This document shows, piece after piece, positions 34,502-42,618 of a DNA stretch of 64,000 nt. A program made the translations under genes and the position numbers. Position 1 is the stretch's first letter, and each line of letters begins with the position of its first letter. Under the pieces are notes generated by a model that had not been told where the DNA came from, searched no databases, and saw only the letters and a program-made list of their open reading frames with translations. The stretch is from Hyphomicrobiales bacterium (GTDB lineage Bacteria > Pseudomonadota > Alphaproteobacteria > Rhizobiales > Rhizobiaceae). The stretch is from assembly GCA_900466475.1 (NCBI GenBank), contig UBMI01000032.1, forward strand, positions 1-64,000, in the 5' to 3' direction.

Positions 34502-35749
34502 ATGACCAAAAACGCAATCGTGCTCGGCGCTGGTATCGTCGGGGTTTCGACGGCCATTCATCTTCAACGCCGCGGTCGGCAGGTGACGCTCATCGACCGC
34601 AGGGAGCCGGGTAACGAAACCTCCTTCGGCAATGCCGGCCTGATCCAGCGTGAAGGGGTCATGCCCTACGGTTTTCCCCAGCAGCTCGGGCTGCTGCTGC
34701 GCTATGCGCTGAACAACCGCATCGATGCGCATTATCACCTGAAGGCACTGCCGAGCCAGCTCGCCTTCCTCGCCCGCTACTGGTGGAACTCCAATCCGAA
34801 GCGGCACGAGATGATTACCAAGGCCTATGCGCCGCTGATCGAGAATTCGATCATCGAGCACAAGGACCTGATCGAGGCGTCGCATGCCGAGGCTCTGATC
34901 CGCAGGGACGGCTGGATGAAGATCTTCCGCACCGAGGCCAAGCGCGATGAGGCCTTCGTGGAAGCTGCGGGCTGGAAGGATCAGTTCGGTGTCAGCTACG
35001 AGAGCCTGACATCTGCCGATATTGCCCGGCTGGAGCCGAGCATCACCGGGAATTTCGTTGGCGGTTTGCGCTGGGTCGATCCCTGGTCGGTTCTCGATCC
35101 GCATGCGCTGACACGCGCCTATCGCAGTTACTTCGAAAGCCTCGGCGGCCGGTTCCTGACCGGCGATGCGGCATCGCTCGGGCCGGGCGGATCCGGCTGG
35201 AAGATCATGACGTCAGAGGGCTCGCTGGAGGCCGATGATGCCGTACTGGCGCTCGGTCCCTGGGCAGCCGTCGCAACGCGCCGTCTCGGCTATTCCTTCC
35301 CGCTCGGCGTCAAGCGCGGCTATCACATGCACTACGCTGTGCAGGGCAATGCGGTGCTCAACAACTGGACGCTCGATTCTGAGCGCGGCTACTTCCTGGC
35401 CCCGATGAACCGTGGTGTGCGCCTGACGACGGGGGCCGAATTCGCAACGCTGGAGGCACCAAAAACGCCGGTACAGCTCGACCGCGCCGAAGCGGTGGCG
35501 CGAACGATATTCCCGTTGGGTGAAAGACTGGATCCGGAACCCTGGATGGGAGCCCGCCCCTGCACGCCGGATATGATGCCCATCATCGGCAAGGCACCGC
35601 GCCATCAGGGCCTGTGGTTTGCCTTCGGCCACGCCCATCATGGGCTGACACTCGGGCCGGTGACGGGACGCGTGCTGGCGGAACTGATGACCGGAGAGAC
35701 GCCGTTCATCAATATCGCGGCCTATTCGCCCAATCGTTTCAACCCGTAA
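34502..35749 (+). CDS. DadA-like FAD-dependent D-amino acid dehydrogenase
   Basis: A 415-residue FAD-dependent oxidoreductase of the DAO/DadA family. The N terminus has the dinucleotide motif VLGAGIVGVSTAIHLQRRG; the substrate-side and C-terminal flavin segments are GAEFATLEAPKTP, ARPCTPDMMPIIG and FAFGHAHHGLTLGPVTGR. It should pass electrons from D-amino acids to the respiratory chain. I start at the ATG at 34502; an ATG at 34490 gives four more residues with a worse ribosome site. Its 3' end overlaps the convergent gluconokinase gene by 11 bases. No alanine racemase is next to it. Confidence 0.85.
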   Translation: MTKNAIVLGAGIVGVSTAIHLQRRGRQVTLIDRREPGNETSFGNAGLIQREGVMPYGFPQQLGLLLRYALNNRIDAHYHLKALPSQLAFLARYWWNSNPKRHEMITKAYAPLIENSIIEHKDLIEASHAEALIRRDGWMKIFRTEAKRDEAFVEAAGWKDQFGVSYESLTSADIARLEPSITGNFVGGLRWVDPWSVLDPHALTRAYRSYFESLGGRFLTGDAASLGPGGSGWKIMTSEGSLEADDAVLALGPWAAVATRRLGYSFPLGVKRGYHMHYAVQGNAVLNNWTLDSERGYFLAPMNRGVRLTTGAEFATLEAPKTPVQLDRAEAVARTIFPLGERLDPEPWMGARPCTPDMMPIIGKAPRHQGLWFAFGHAHHGLTLGPVTGRVLAELMTGETPFINIAAYSPNRFNP

Positions 35750-36275
35750 TGCCAAGGGCGGCGAGAGCCTGCAGGGCCTTCGCCGCTATATCCTCGATCG
35801 TATCGTCGATATCGACGGTCACGACACCCTTTTCGCCTGTCGGCGCTTCCAGTGTCTGCAGCTGGCTTTCCAGCAACGACGTCGGCATGAAGTGGCCCTT
35901 GCGGTGCGCCATACGATCCGTCAGCAGTTCTTTCGAGCCTTCGAGATAGACGAAATAAAGGTTATCGCCAGCTGCCGCCCGCAAACGGTCGCGGTAGATA
36001 CGCTTCAGCGCAGAGCAGGAGACGATGATGCCTTCGCCCTTGGCAAGCGATGCGTTCATCGTCTCGCCGATACGGTCGAGCCAAGGCATCCGGTCCTCAT
36101 CGGTCAGCGGAATACCCTTCGACATTTTCTCGACATTGGAAGCGGGATGCAGCGCGTCGCCTTCGACGAACGGCAGGCTGAGGCCTGCCGCTATCTTTTC
36201 GCCGATCGAGGATTTGCCGGAACCGCTGACCCCCATCACGATGATTGCATGGAGGGTTCCGTTATTCTCGGTCAT
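35739..36275 (-). CDS. gntK: Gluconokinase
   Basis: A 178-residue P-loop kinase that makes 6-phosphogluconate from gluconate. Walker A is GVSGSGKSS near residues 15-23, and EGDALHPASNVEKMSKGIPLTDEDRMPWL is the gluconate-binding signature; HFMPTSLLESQLQTLE closes the family pattern. Length is normal. It follows dppF on the same strand by 42 bases, so read-through from the dpp operon is possible though functionally unrelated. Confidence 0.93.
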   Translation of the reverse strand: MTENNGTLHAIIVMGVSGSGKSSIGEKIAAGLSLPFVEGDALHPASNVEKMSKGIPLTDEDRMPWLDRIGETMNASLAKGEGIIVSCSALKRIYRDRLRAAAGDNLYFVYLEGSKELLTDRMAHRKGHFMPTSLLESQLQTLEAPTGEKGVVTVDIDDTIEDIAAKALQALAALGITG

Positions 36276-36317
36276 AGCTGATCTCGCTCATCGTCGCTGC
36301 GTGGAATGCCTACGGGA

Positions 36318-37160
36318 TTATGAAGCCGCAGACAACGCAGCATTCTTGCGTGCAAGACGCGCCCTGATCGTTTCGACATCCGCGCGCGGCGTCGCTGCAA
36401 ACAAGGTCTTGGTATAGTTGTGCTGCGGGTCGCTGAACACCTGATCCCGCGTGCCGTATTCGACCGCCTCGCCGAAATACATCACCATCACTTCGTCCGC
36501 CATGTAGCGCACGACCGAAAGGTCATGGCTGATGAAGACATAGGTGAGGTTCAGCTCGTCCTGCAGGTCGGCGAGCAGGTTCAGCACCTGTGCCTGCACC
36601 GACAGGTCGAGTGCGGAAACCGGTTCGTCGAGAACCAACAGCCGCGGCTTCAGCATCAGCGCGCGGGCAATGGCGATACGCTGGCGCTGGCCGCCCGAGA
36701 ACATGTGCGGATAACGATTGAAGTGGACGTCCTGCAGGCCGACCTTCTTCAGCATCGCCATCGCCAGATCGCGGCGTTCGGCCGCCGGCGTATTGGTGTT
36801 GATGAGCAGCGGTTCCATCAGGATATCGCCGATCTTCTTGCGCGGGTTCAGCGATCCGTAGGGATTCTGGAAGACGATCTGGACCTTGCGGCGGATCTCC
36901 GGCGTCAGGTCGCCCTTGAAGATATCGACCTTCTTGCCGTCGATCATGAGATCGCCCGAGGTTGCCGGGTCGATCATCGTGACGATACGGGCGAGCGTCG
37001 ACTTGCCGCAACCACTTTCGCCGACGATTGCCAGCGTCTTGCCCTGCTCGACGGAGAAGCTCACGCCCTTGACGGCATGGACCGTTCTCGCCTTCTTGAA
37101 CATGCCGCCTGGCAGGTAATAGTCGCGGACGATGTTCTTTGCTTCGAGGACTGGCGTCAT
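36318..37160 (-). CDS. dppF: Dipeptide ABC transporter ATPase DppF
   Basis: A 280-residue ABC ATPase. Walker A GESGCGKST near 50-58, signature SGGQRQRIAIARALML and Walker B LLVLDEPVSALD are intact, and the C-terminal end (YTKTLFAATPRADVE) matches the oligopeptide/dipeptide subfamily. The ATG at 37160 shares one base with the dppD stop. A frame running on to 37538 is only the overlap with dppD. Fifth gene of dppABCDF. Confidence 0.93.
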   Translation of the reverse strand: MTPVLEAKNIVRDYYLPGGMFKKARTVHAVKGVSFSVEQGKTLAIVGESGCGKSTLARIVTMIDPATSGDLMIDGKKVDIFKGDLTPEIRRKVQIVFQNPYGSLNPRKKIGDILMEPLLINTNTPAAERRDLAMAMLKKVGLQDVHFNRYPHMFSGGQRQRIAIARALMLKPRLLVLDEPVSALDLSVQAQVLNLLADLQDELNLTYVFISHDLSVVRYMADEVMVMYFGEAVEYGTRDQVFSDPQHNYTKTLFAATPRADVETIRARLARKNAALSAAS

Positions 37161-38011
37161 CAGGCCGCTCCCTCCACAGTGTTGTTCGGATTGAAAAGTT
37201 CGCCGATGGTCGGCAGCCGGTCGCCCGTCGCATTGTCGGGAAGTGCTGCAAGCAGGGCCCGCGTGTAATCGCTCTTCGGGGATTCGAAGAGCGAGAGAAC
37301 ATCGGCCTCTTCCATCTTGCGGCCCTTGTACTGAACGATCACCCGGTCGGCCGTTTCGGCAACCACGCCCATATTGTGGGTGATCATGATCAGGCCCATG
37401 CGATGTTCCGTCTGCAGGCGCATCAAAAGATCGAGGATCTGCTTCTGGATGGTCACGTCGAGCGCAGTGGTCGGCTCGTCGGCGATCAGAAGCTTCGGAT
37501 TGCAGGCGATTGCAATGGCGATCATGACACGCTGGCACTGGCCGCCCGACATCTGGTGCGGGAAATGGCCGAGCCGCTCTTCCGGATCGGGAATGCCGAC
37601 GGCCTGGAAAAGCTCGATCGCGCGCTTGCGGCGAGCCGCCTTGTCGAGGCCGAGATGGATTCTCAGCACTTCTTCGATCTGGAAGCCGACCGTGAAGCAG
37701 GGATTGAGGCTGGCGATCGGCTCCTGGAAGATCATCGACATATCCTTGCCGATGATCTCGCGCCGCTTGGCGCCGGACATGCCGAGCAGGTTCTGGCCGT
37801 CAAAGAGCATCTTGTCGGCCGTCACCTTTGCCGTCCAGGGCAGAAGGCCCATGGCAGCAAGCATCGAGACGGACTTGCCCGAGCCGGATTCGCCGACGAT
37901 CGCCAGAACTTCGCCGGCATCGACCTTCAGCGAGACGCCGTCGACGGCGCGGAAAGGCCCGGTCGAGGTCTGGAATTCGACGACGAGATTTTCGATTTCG
38001 AGAAGCGCCAT
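37160..38011 (-). CDS. dppD: Dipeptide ABC transporter ATPase DppD
   Basis: A 283-residue ABC ATPase, partner of DppF. Walker A is GESGSGKSV near 39-47, the signature reads MSGGQCQRVMIAIAI (Cys in place of the common Arg), Walker B is LLIADEPTTALDV, and the H-loop ITHNMGVV. The C-terminal Opp-type extension is present (ALPDNATGDRLPTIGELFNPN). It starts one base after the dppC stop. Confidence 0.93.
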   Translation of the reverse strand: MALLEIENLVVEFQTSTGPFRAVDGVSLKVDAGEVLAIVGESGSGKSVSMLAAMGLLPWTAKVTADKMLFDGQNLLGMSGAKRREIIGKDMSMIFQEPIASLNPCFTVGFQIEEVLRIHLGLDKAARRKRAIELFQAVGIPDPEERLGHFPHQMSGGQCQRVMIAIAIACNPKLLIADEPTTALDVTIQKQILDLLMRLQTEHRMGLIMITHNMGVVAETADRVIVQYKGRKMEEADVLSLFESPKSDYTRALLAALPDNATGDRLPTIGELFNPNNTVEGAA

Positions 38012-38012
38012 C

Positions 38013-38903
38013 TCAGGACCTCTTCATCTTGGGATCGAGCGCATCACGCAGGCCATCGCCCATCAGGTTGATGGCGATAACGGTGATCAGGATGGCAAGA
38101 CCCGGAAATGTTACGACCCACCAGGCGCGCGAAATGAACTCGCGAGCTTCGGCAAGCATCGTGCCCCATTCGGGTGTCGGCGGCTGGGCGCCCTGCCCGA
38201 GGAAGCCAAGGGCGGCGGCATCGAGGATCGCGGCGGAGAAGGCAAGCGTTGCCTGGACGATCAGCGGTCCCAGGCAGTTCGGCAGGATCGTCTTGAACAT
38301 CAGCCGGAACGTGCCGGCGCCGGCGACGCGGGAGGCGACCACATATTCCTTTTCACGCTCGGCCATGACGGCAGCGCGCGTCAGGCGCACGAAATGCGGC
38401 TGGTTGACGATCGAGATCGCGATCATGGCATTGAGCAGGCCAGGCCCGAGAACCGCAACGAGCACGAGGGCCAGAAGCAGCGACGGGAAGGCCAGGATGA
38501 TATCCATGAGGCGCATGATGACGATATCGACGCGACCACGGAAATAACCGGCAACGAGGCCGATCAGAACGCCAGCAACCACCGACAGCGTGACGACCAC
38601 GACACCGATGAACAGCGAGAAGCGTGCGCCGAAGATCAGACGCGACAGGATATCGCGGCCGACGGCATCCGTGCCGAGCGGATAGGAGAAGCTGCCGCCA
38701 TCCATCCAGAAAGGCACGGAGAGCAGGAGCTGGCGGTTCTGCTCGTTCGGCGCATGCGGGGAGACGAGCGGTGCGAAGATCGCCAGCAGAAGGATGATGA
38801 GGAAAACGAAGAGGCCGATGACGGCGCCCTTGTTTCGCGAGAAGTAGTACCAGAATTCCGTGAGGCCGGAGGGCTGGTCGGATTTTGCAGTAACCGTGCT
38901 CAT
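38013..38903 (-). CDS. dppC: Dipeptide ABC transporter permease DppC
   Basis: A 296-residue permease with an N-terminal helix (KGAVIGLFVFLIILLLAIFA), the OppC N-terminal segment and the binding-protein-dependent permease domain with the EAA loop near AVMAEREKEYVVASRVAGAG. Six membrane helices. It lies nine bases after dppB. Confidence 0.93.
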   Translation of the reverse strand: MSTVTAKSDQPSGLTEFWYYFSRNKGAVIGLFVFLIILLLAIFAPLVSPHAPNEQNRQLLLSVPFWMDGGSFSYPLGTDAVGRDILSRLIFGARFSLFIGVVVVTLSVVAGVLIGLVAGYFRGRVDIVIMRLMDIILAFPSLLLALVLVAVLGPGLLNAMIAISIVNQPHFVRLTRAAVMAEREKEYVVASRVAGAGTFRLMFKTILPNCLGPLIVQATLAFSAAILDAAALGFLGQGAQPPTPEWGTMLAEAREFISRAWWVVTFPGLAILITVIAINLMGDGLRDALDPKMKRS

Positions 38904-38912
38904 AAACCGCTC

Positions 38913-39917
38913 CTAGTGCCTGATACGCGGATTGATGAAGCCGTAGGCCAGGTCGACGATCAGGTTCACCAGCATGATGATGCCGGCGATCAAGAGGAGA
39001 CCACCCTGGACGACTGCATAGTCGCGTTTGAAGACAGCATCGACCATCCACTTGCCGATACCCGGCCAGGAGAAAATCGTCTCGGTCAGAATGGCGCCTG
39101 CGAGCAGCACGCCAACCTGCAGGCCGATCGTGGTGATAACAGGGATCATGGCGTTTCTGAGTGCATGAACACCGACGACACGGAACGGCGCGAGACCCTT
39201 GGAGCGGGCCGTGCGCACATAGTCCTCGCCGAGCACTTCGAGCATGGCCGAGCGGGTCTGGCGGGCGATCACCGCAAGCGGGATCGTCGCCAACACCACG
39301 GTCGGCAGAATGAGATAGCTGACGGCCGAGGCGAAGGCGCCCTTCTGGCCGGACAGAAGACTGTCGATCAACATGAAACCGGTGACCGGCTTGAAGAAAT
39401 ACATCAGCGAGATGCGGCCGGAGACCGGCGTCCAGCCCAGATAGCCGGAGAAGAAGATGATGAGCAGCAGGCCCCACCAGAAGATCGGCATCGAATAGCC
39501 GATGAGGGCAACACCCATTACACCCTGGTCGAACCATGTGCCGCGTTTGACGGCTGCAAAAACACCCGCCGGCACGCCGAGAAGGACAGCCACCAGGATG
39601 GCGCAGAGCGACAGCTCGAGCGTTGCCGGGAAAAGCGTGAAGAACTCGCCGAGTACAGGGCGCTTGGTGACGATCGAGGTGCCGAGATCGCCATGCAGCA
39701 CTTTTCCGAGATAGTCGAAATACTGCGCATACATGGGCCGGTCGAAACCGAGATCGTGCATGATCTGTGCGTGACGTTCAGGTGCCATGACACGTTCGCC
39801 CGACAATAGCATGACGGGGTCGCCAGGAAGCAGGCGGATGAACGAGAAGGCAATGAGCGAAACGCCTAGGAAGGTCGGTATCAGGACTGCGAGGCGCCCG
39901 ATGAAAAATCGCAACAT
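38913..39917 (-). CDS. dppB: Dipeptide ABC transporter permease DppB
   Basis: A 334-residue permease. Its start MLRFFIGRLAVLIPTFLGVS and the GDLGTSIVTKRPV segment are typical of DppB/OppB; the EAA loop reads LEVLGEDYVRTARSKGLAPF. Together with DppC it makes the membrane channel. The spacer between dppA and dppB carries two strong hairpins (39938-39987), probably setting less permease than binding protein. Confidence 0.93.
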   Translation of the reverse strand: MLRFFIGRLAVLIPTFLGVSLIAFSFIRLLPGDPVMLLSGERVMAPERHAQIMHDLGFDRPMYAQYFDYLGKVLHGDLGTSIVTKRPVLGEFFTLFPATLELSLCAILVAVLLGVPAGVFAAVKRGTWFDQGVMGVALIGYSMPIFWWGLLLIIFFSGYLGWTPVSGRISLMYFFKPVTGFMLIDSLLSGQKGAFASAVSYLILPTVVLATIPLAVIARQTRSAMLEVLGEDYVRTARSKGLAPFRVVGVHALRNAMIPVITTIGLQVGVLLAGAILTETIFSWPGIGKWMVDAVFKRDYAVVQGGLLLIAGIIMLVNLIVDLAYGFINPRIRH

Positions 39918-39937
39918 AGCAGGTTGTCCAATAGTTT

Positions 39938-39987
39938 CCGGCGGTCAGGTAGAACCTGACCGCCGGTCAAGCCCGGTTTTGCCGGGC
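39938..39987 (-). promoter_or_regulatory. Two tandem hairpins between dppA and dppB
   Basis: First: CCGGCGGTCAGG (39938-39949) pairs perfectly with CCTGACCGCCGG (39955-39966), loop TAGAA. Second: GCCCGG (39971-39976) with CCGGGC (39982-39987). They lie right after the dppA stop in the shared transcript, a position where such structures protect the binding-protein message and attenuate downstream genes. Confidence 0.7.
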
Positions 39988-40002
39988 AGTTTATCATTTT
40001 TC

Positions 40003-41598
40003 TTATTCGGCGATATCAACGCCGTCGAAGCGGTGAATGCCGAGCGGGTCCATGAAGAAGCCCGACACCTTCTTGCTGACCGGTACGAAAACCAGCGAGT
40101 GGTCGAGTGCTGCCCAGGGAGCTTCCTTCTTAAAGATCACCTGTGCTTCTTCGTAGAGCTTCGTACGCTCAGCAACGTCAGCCGTCTGCTTGGCCTTGGT
40201 CATCAGAGCGTCGTAGTCCTTGTTGCACCACTGAGCGCGGTTGTTGCCGCCGACAGCGTCGCAGCCGAGCAGCGTGTCCATGAAGTTGTCCGGGTCGCCG
40301 TTGTCGCCGGTCCAACCGAGGATGACGGCGCCATCGCGCTTCACATCGGAGGAGAGCTTCAGATATTCAGCCCATTCATGGGTGACGATCTCGACGTTGA
40401 CGCCGATCTTGGCAAAGTCGGCCTGCATCAGTTCGGCGGCGCGGCGAGCGTTCAGCATGTACGGACGCGAAACCGGCATTGCCCAGATCTTCATCGACAG
40501 ATCCTTGACGCCAGCGGCTTCGAGAGCCTTCTTGGCACCGTCCGGATCGTACTTGTCGTCCTCGACCTTGTCGTTATAGGACCACATGGTCGGCGGGATC
40601 GGGTTCTTGGCAACCTGGGCTGCGCCCTGGAAAACGGCGTCGATGATCGCCTGCTTGTTGATCGCCATGTTCAGCGCGCGGCGAACTTCCGGCTTGTCGA
40701 ACGGAGCCTGCTGGGTGTTGTAGGCGAGGAAGCCGACGTTCAGGCCCGGCTGTTCCATAACCGTCAGGTTCGTGTCCTTCTTCAGCTCGGCAACGTCGGC
40801 TGCGTTCGGATACGGGATCAGGTGGCATTCGCCGGCCTTGAGCTTCTGGGCGCGAACAGCAGCGTCGGGGGTGATCGCGAAAACGAGATCGTCGATCTTT
40901 TCCTTGCCCTTGAAATAGGCTTCGTTGGCCTTGTAGCGGATAACGGCATCCGGCTGATAGGCGACGAAGGTGAAGGCGCCCGTGCCGACCGGCTGCTGGT
41001 TGAACTGGGCCATCTTGCCGTCAGCAGCAAGCTTGTCGGCATATTCCTTGGAAACGATGGAAGCGAAGTCCATCGCGAGGTCGGCCAGGAACGGCGCTTC
41101 CGGATGGTTCAGCGTGAACTTGACCGTCAGGTCGTCAACCTTCTCGACCGACTTGATGAGGTCGGGGAAGCCCATGCCGGCAGCGTATTCGTAGGAACCG
41201 CCTTCGACATACTTGTTCCACGGATTGTCGGACTTGATCTGGCGCTCGAAGGAGAAGACGATGTCGTCAGCGGTCAGATCACGCGACGGGGTGAAGAAAT
41301 CGGTCGTCTGGAACTTCACGCCAGGATGCAGCTTGAACGTATATTCCTTGCCATCCGGGGAAACCGTCCAGCTGTCGGCGACGCCAGGCTCGATCTCCGT
41401 ACCACCGTGCTTGAATTCAACGAGGCGGCTGTAAACCGTGCGCGAAGACGCGTCAAAGGTCGTGCCCGCCGTGTAGAGGCTCGGATCGAAGCCTTCCGGC
41501 GATCCTTCGGAGCAGTAGACAAGCGTCTTGGAATACGCGGCGGTGGCCATGACCGAAGCCAGGGCTGTCGCTGCGAGCAGGACAGAGAACTTTTTCAT
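40003..41598 (-). CDS. dppA: Dipeptide-binding periplasmic protein DppA
   Basis: A 531-residue family 5 solute-binding protein with a signal peptide (MKKFSVLLAATALASVMATA, cut after AYS). The mature start KTLVYCSEGSPEGFDPSLYT is very close to E. coli DppA, and TADDIVFSFER and the C-terminal GTLLG..DNF segments fit. In Rhizobium leguminosarum a dpp system imports dipeptides and the heme precursor 5-aminolevulinate (literature knowledge). Here it lies beside rirA. It heads dppABCDF; a 348-base control region with two palindromes precedes it. Confidence 0.94.
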   Translation of the reverse strand: MKKFSVLLAATALASVMATAAYSKTLVYCSEGSPEGFDPSLYTAGTTFDASSRTVYSRLVEFKHGGTEIEPGVADSWTVSPDGKEYTFKLHPGVKFQTTDFFTPSRDLTADDIVFSFERQIKSDNPWNKYVEGGSYEYAAGMGFPDLIKSVEKVDDLTVKFTLNHPEAPFLADLAMDFASIVSKEYADKLAADGKMAQFNQQPVGTGAFTFVAYQPDAVIRYKANEAYFKGKEKIDDLVFAITPDAAVRAQKLKAGECHLIPYPNAADVAELKKDTNLTVMEQPGLNVGFLAYNTQQAPFDKPEVRRALNMAINKQAIIDAVFQGAAQVAKNPIPPTMWSYNDKVEDDKYDPDGAKKALEAAGVKDLSMKIWAMPVSRPYMLNARRAAELMQADFAKIGVNVEIVTHEWAEYLKLSSDVKRDGAVILGWTGDNGDPDNFMDTLLGCDAVGGNNRAQWCNKDYDALMTKAKQTADVAERTKLYEEAQVIFKKEAPWAALDHSLVFVPVSKKVSGFFMDPLGIHRFDGVDIAE

Positions 41599-41815
41599 GA
41601 TGTCGTTTCCCAGGTTTGTTCTTTTTTGATCTTTAGAGATCGGGAGCTCATTACCCCGATCAACGGGCCGATGGAACGATATTTATTTGCTGAAAGCAAC
41701 GGCATCCGCAGAAAATTTTTCCAGAAAAGTAATTTTAGAAATTTTCGGTCAAAAATAGGCCAAAATTTGCAAGATTGAGGCAGATTTCATCCGATTCCCG
41801 TCGCTTTTGGTATAA

Positions 41816-41851
41816 TTTCGCGTCGCGAAACGGCTTTGAAAGCGGTTTCAA
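41816..41851. promoter_or_regulatory. Twin palindromes in the dppA promoter region
   Basis: TTTCGCG-T-CGCGAAA (41816-41830) is a perfect 15-base dyad and TTGAAA-GCGG-TTTCAA (41836-41851) a perfect 16-base dyad, five bases apart. On the minus strand the first dyad is directly followed by TTATACC, a fair -10 element for dppA. The rest of the 348-base spacer holds the rirA terminator and an AT-rich dppA leader; no gene seen. Confidence 0.5.
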
Positions 41852-41891
41852 GCTGACCTGATATATCACTACTCCGTGAGCGCCAACAAAA

Positions 41892-41920
41892 AACCACGGC
41901 CATCGAAAGCGACCGTGGTT
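41892..41920 (-). terminator. rirA terminator
   Basis: AACCACGG pairs with CCGTGGTT around a 13-base loop; on the minus strand TTTTTTG follows. It lies 28 bases past the rirA stop. Confidence 0.8.
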
Positions 41921-41947
41921 CATGAGGCAATCGGAATAATTCTGATA

Positions 41948-42421
41948 TCAGGCAGCTGGTGCCGGAACAGCCGGTTTGCGCAGATCACCGGTGAGGCCAA
42001 GCAGAAAACCGATCTGCGGCCGCGCCTTGACCAGATCGTCAATCGAATATTCGGTCAACACGTCGAAGAAAGCATTCAGCGCCTTGCGCAGCGCAGAGTT
42101 GAGGCCGCAACTGTCCACCAGAGGGCATTCGATGGCACCATCCTCAAAGCATTCCGCCATGGCGAAACTGTCTTCGGTGACCTTCACGACATCGAAAAGG
42201 CTGATATCAGTCGCCGGCCTGCCAAGGCGCACGCCGCCGTTGCGGCCGCGCACGGTTTCGACCAGGCCCGCCTTGTTGAGAGGCTGCAGGATCTTGAACA
42301 GGAAGAGTTCGGAAACACCATATGCCCTGGCAATCTCCGGGATCCGGCTCAACTGTCCCTCATTGGCTGCACAATACATCAACATGCGAACCGCATAGTT
42401 GGTCTGCTTCGTCAACCGCAT
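41948..42421 (-). CDS. rirA: Iron-responsive Rrf2-family regulator RirA
   Basis: A 157-residue Rrf2 protein. MRLTKQTNYAVRMLMYCAAN at the N terminus, the winged helix (PEIARAYGVSELFLFKILQP) and LVETVRGRNGGVRLGRP match rhizobial RirA almost word for word. The three cluster ligands fall exactly at Cys91, Cys99 and Cys105. RirA carries a 4Fe-4S cluster and represses iron-uptake genes when iron is plentiful. The ATG at 42421 has AGGAGA upstream. It is followed by a terminator and then dppA on the same strand. Confidence 0.96.
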   Translation of the reverse strand: MRLTKQTNYAVRMLMYCAANEGQLSRIPEIARAYGVSELFLFKILQPLNKAGLVETVRGRNGGVRLGRPATDISLFDVVKVTEDSFAMAECFEDGAIECPLVDSCGLNSALRKALNAFFDVLTEYSIDDLVKARPQIGFLLGLTGDLRKPAVPAPAA

Positions 42422-42451
42422 GCCAATCTCCTGAATCGTCTTTGCAAGGGG

Positions 42452-42505
42452 TATATAGTGGCATTCGCAGTTTTGAACAATTCCAAAATATGAAATTCAC
42501 ATTCA
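42452..42505 (-). promoter_or_regulatory. rirA promoter with Irr-like and RirA-like sites
   Basis: Read leftward: -35 TTGTTC (42480-42475), 17 bases, -10 TATATA (42457-42452). The dyad TTTTGAA-CAA-TTCCAAAA (42471-42488) covers the -35 and resembles the Irr-binding ICE box (TTTAGAA..TTCTAAA type). Directly upstream TGA-N9-TCA (42491-42505) matches the iron-responsive operator consensus linked to RirA. Matches are by eye. Confidence 0.6.
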
Positions 42506-42573
42506 GCTTAACTGAGGCCGATTGCCGCTGGCTTCAGCCTTGTGAAAACCACGAAACTACAATCAAAGAAAAA

Positions 42574-42591
42574 GAGGGCCTTTCGGCCCTC
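42574..42591 (-). terminator. mmsA terminator
   Basis: GAGGGCC-TTTC-GGCCCTC is a perfect seven-pair stem; on the minus strand TTTTTCTTTG follows. It lies 28 bases past the mmsA stop and separates mmsA from rirA. Confidence 0.88.
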
Positions 42592-42618
42592 AATTTCTGA
42601 TTTCAGGTCTCTTTAGCC

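Noticed and set aside
37374..39809. An 811-codon open frame on the plus strand across dppB, dppC and dppD
   Set aside because: It is antisense to three clear ABC-transporter genes, is full of Asp/Arg/His/Gln as expected from the mirror of GC-rich codons, and has no ribosome site or domain.
39787..41778. A 663-codon open frame on the plus strand across dppA
   Set aside because: It mirrors dppA, which has a signal peptide and family motifs; the antisense frame shows no domain.
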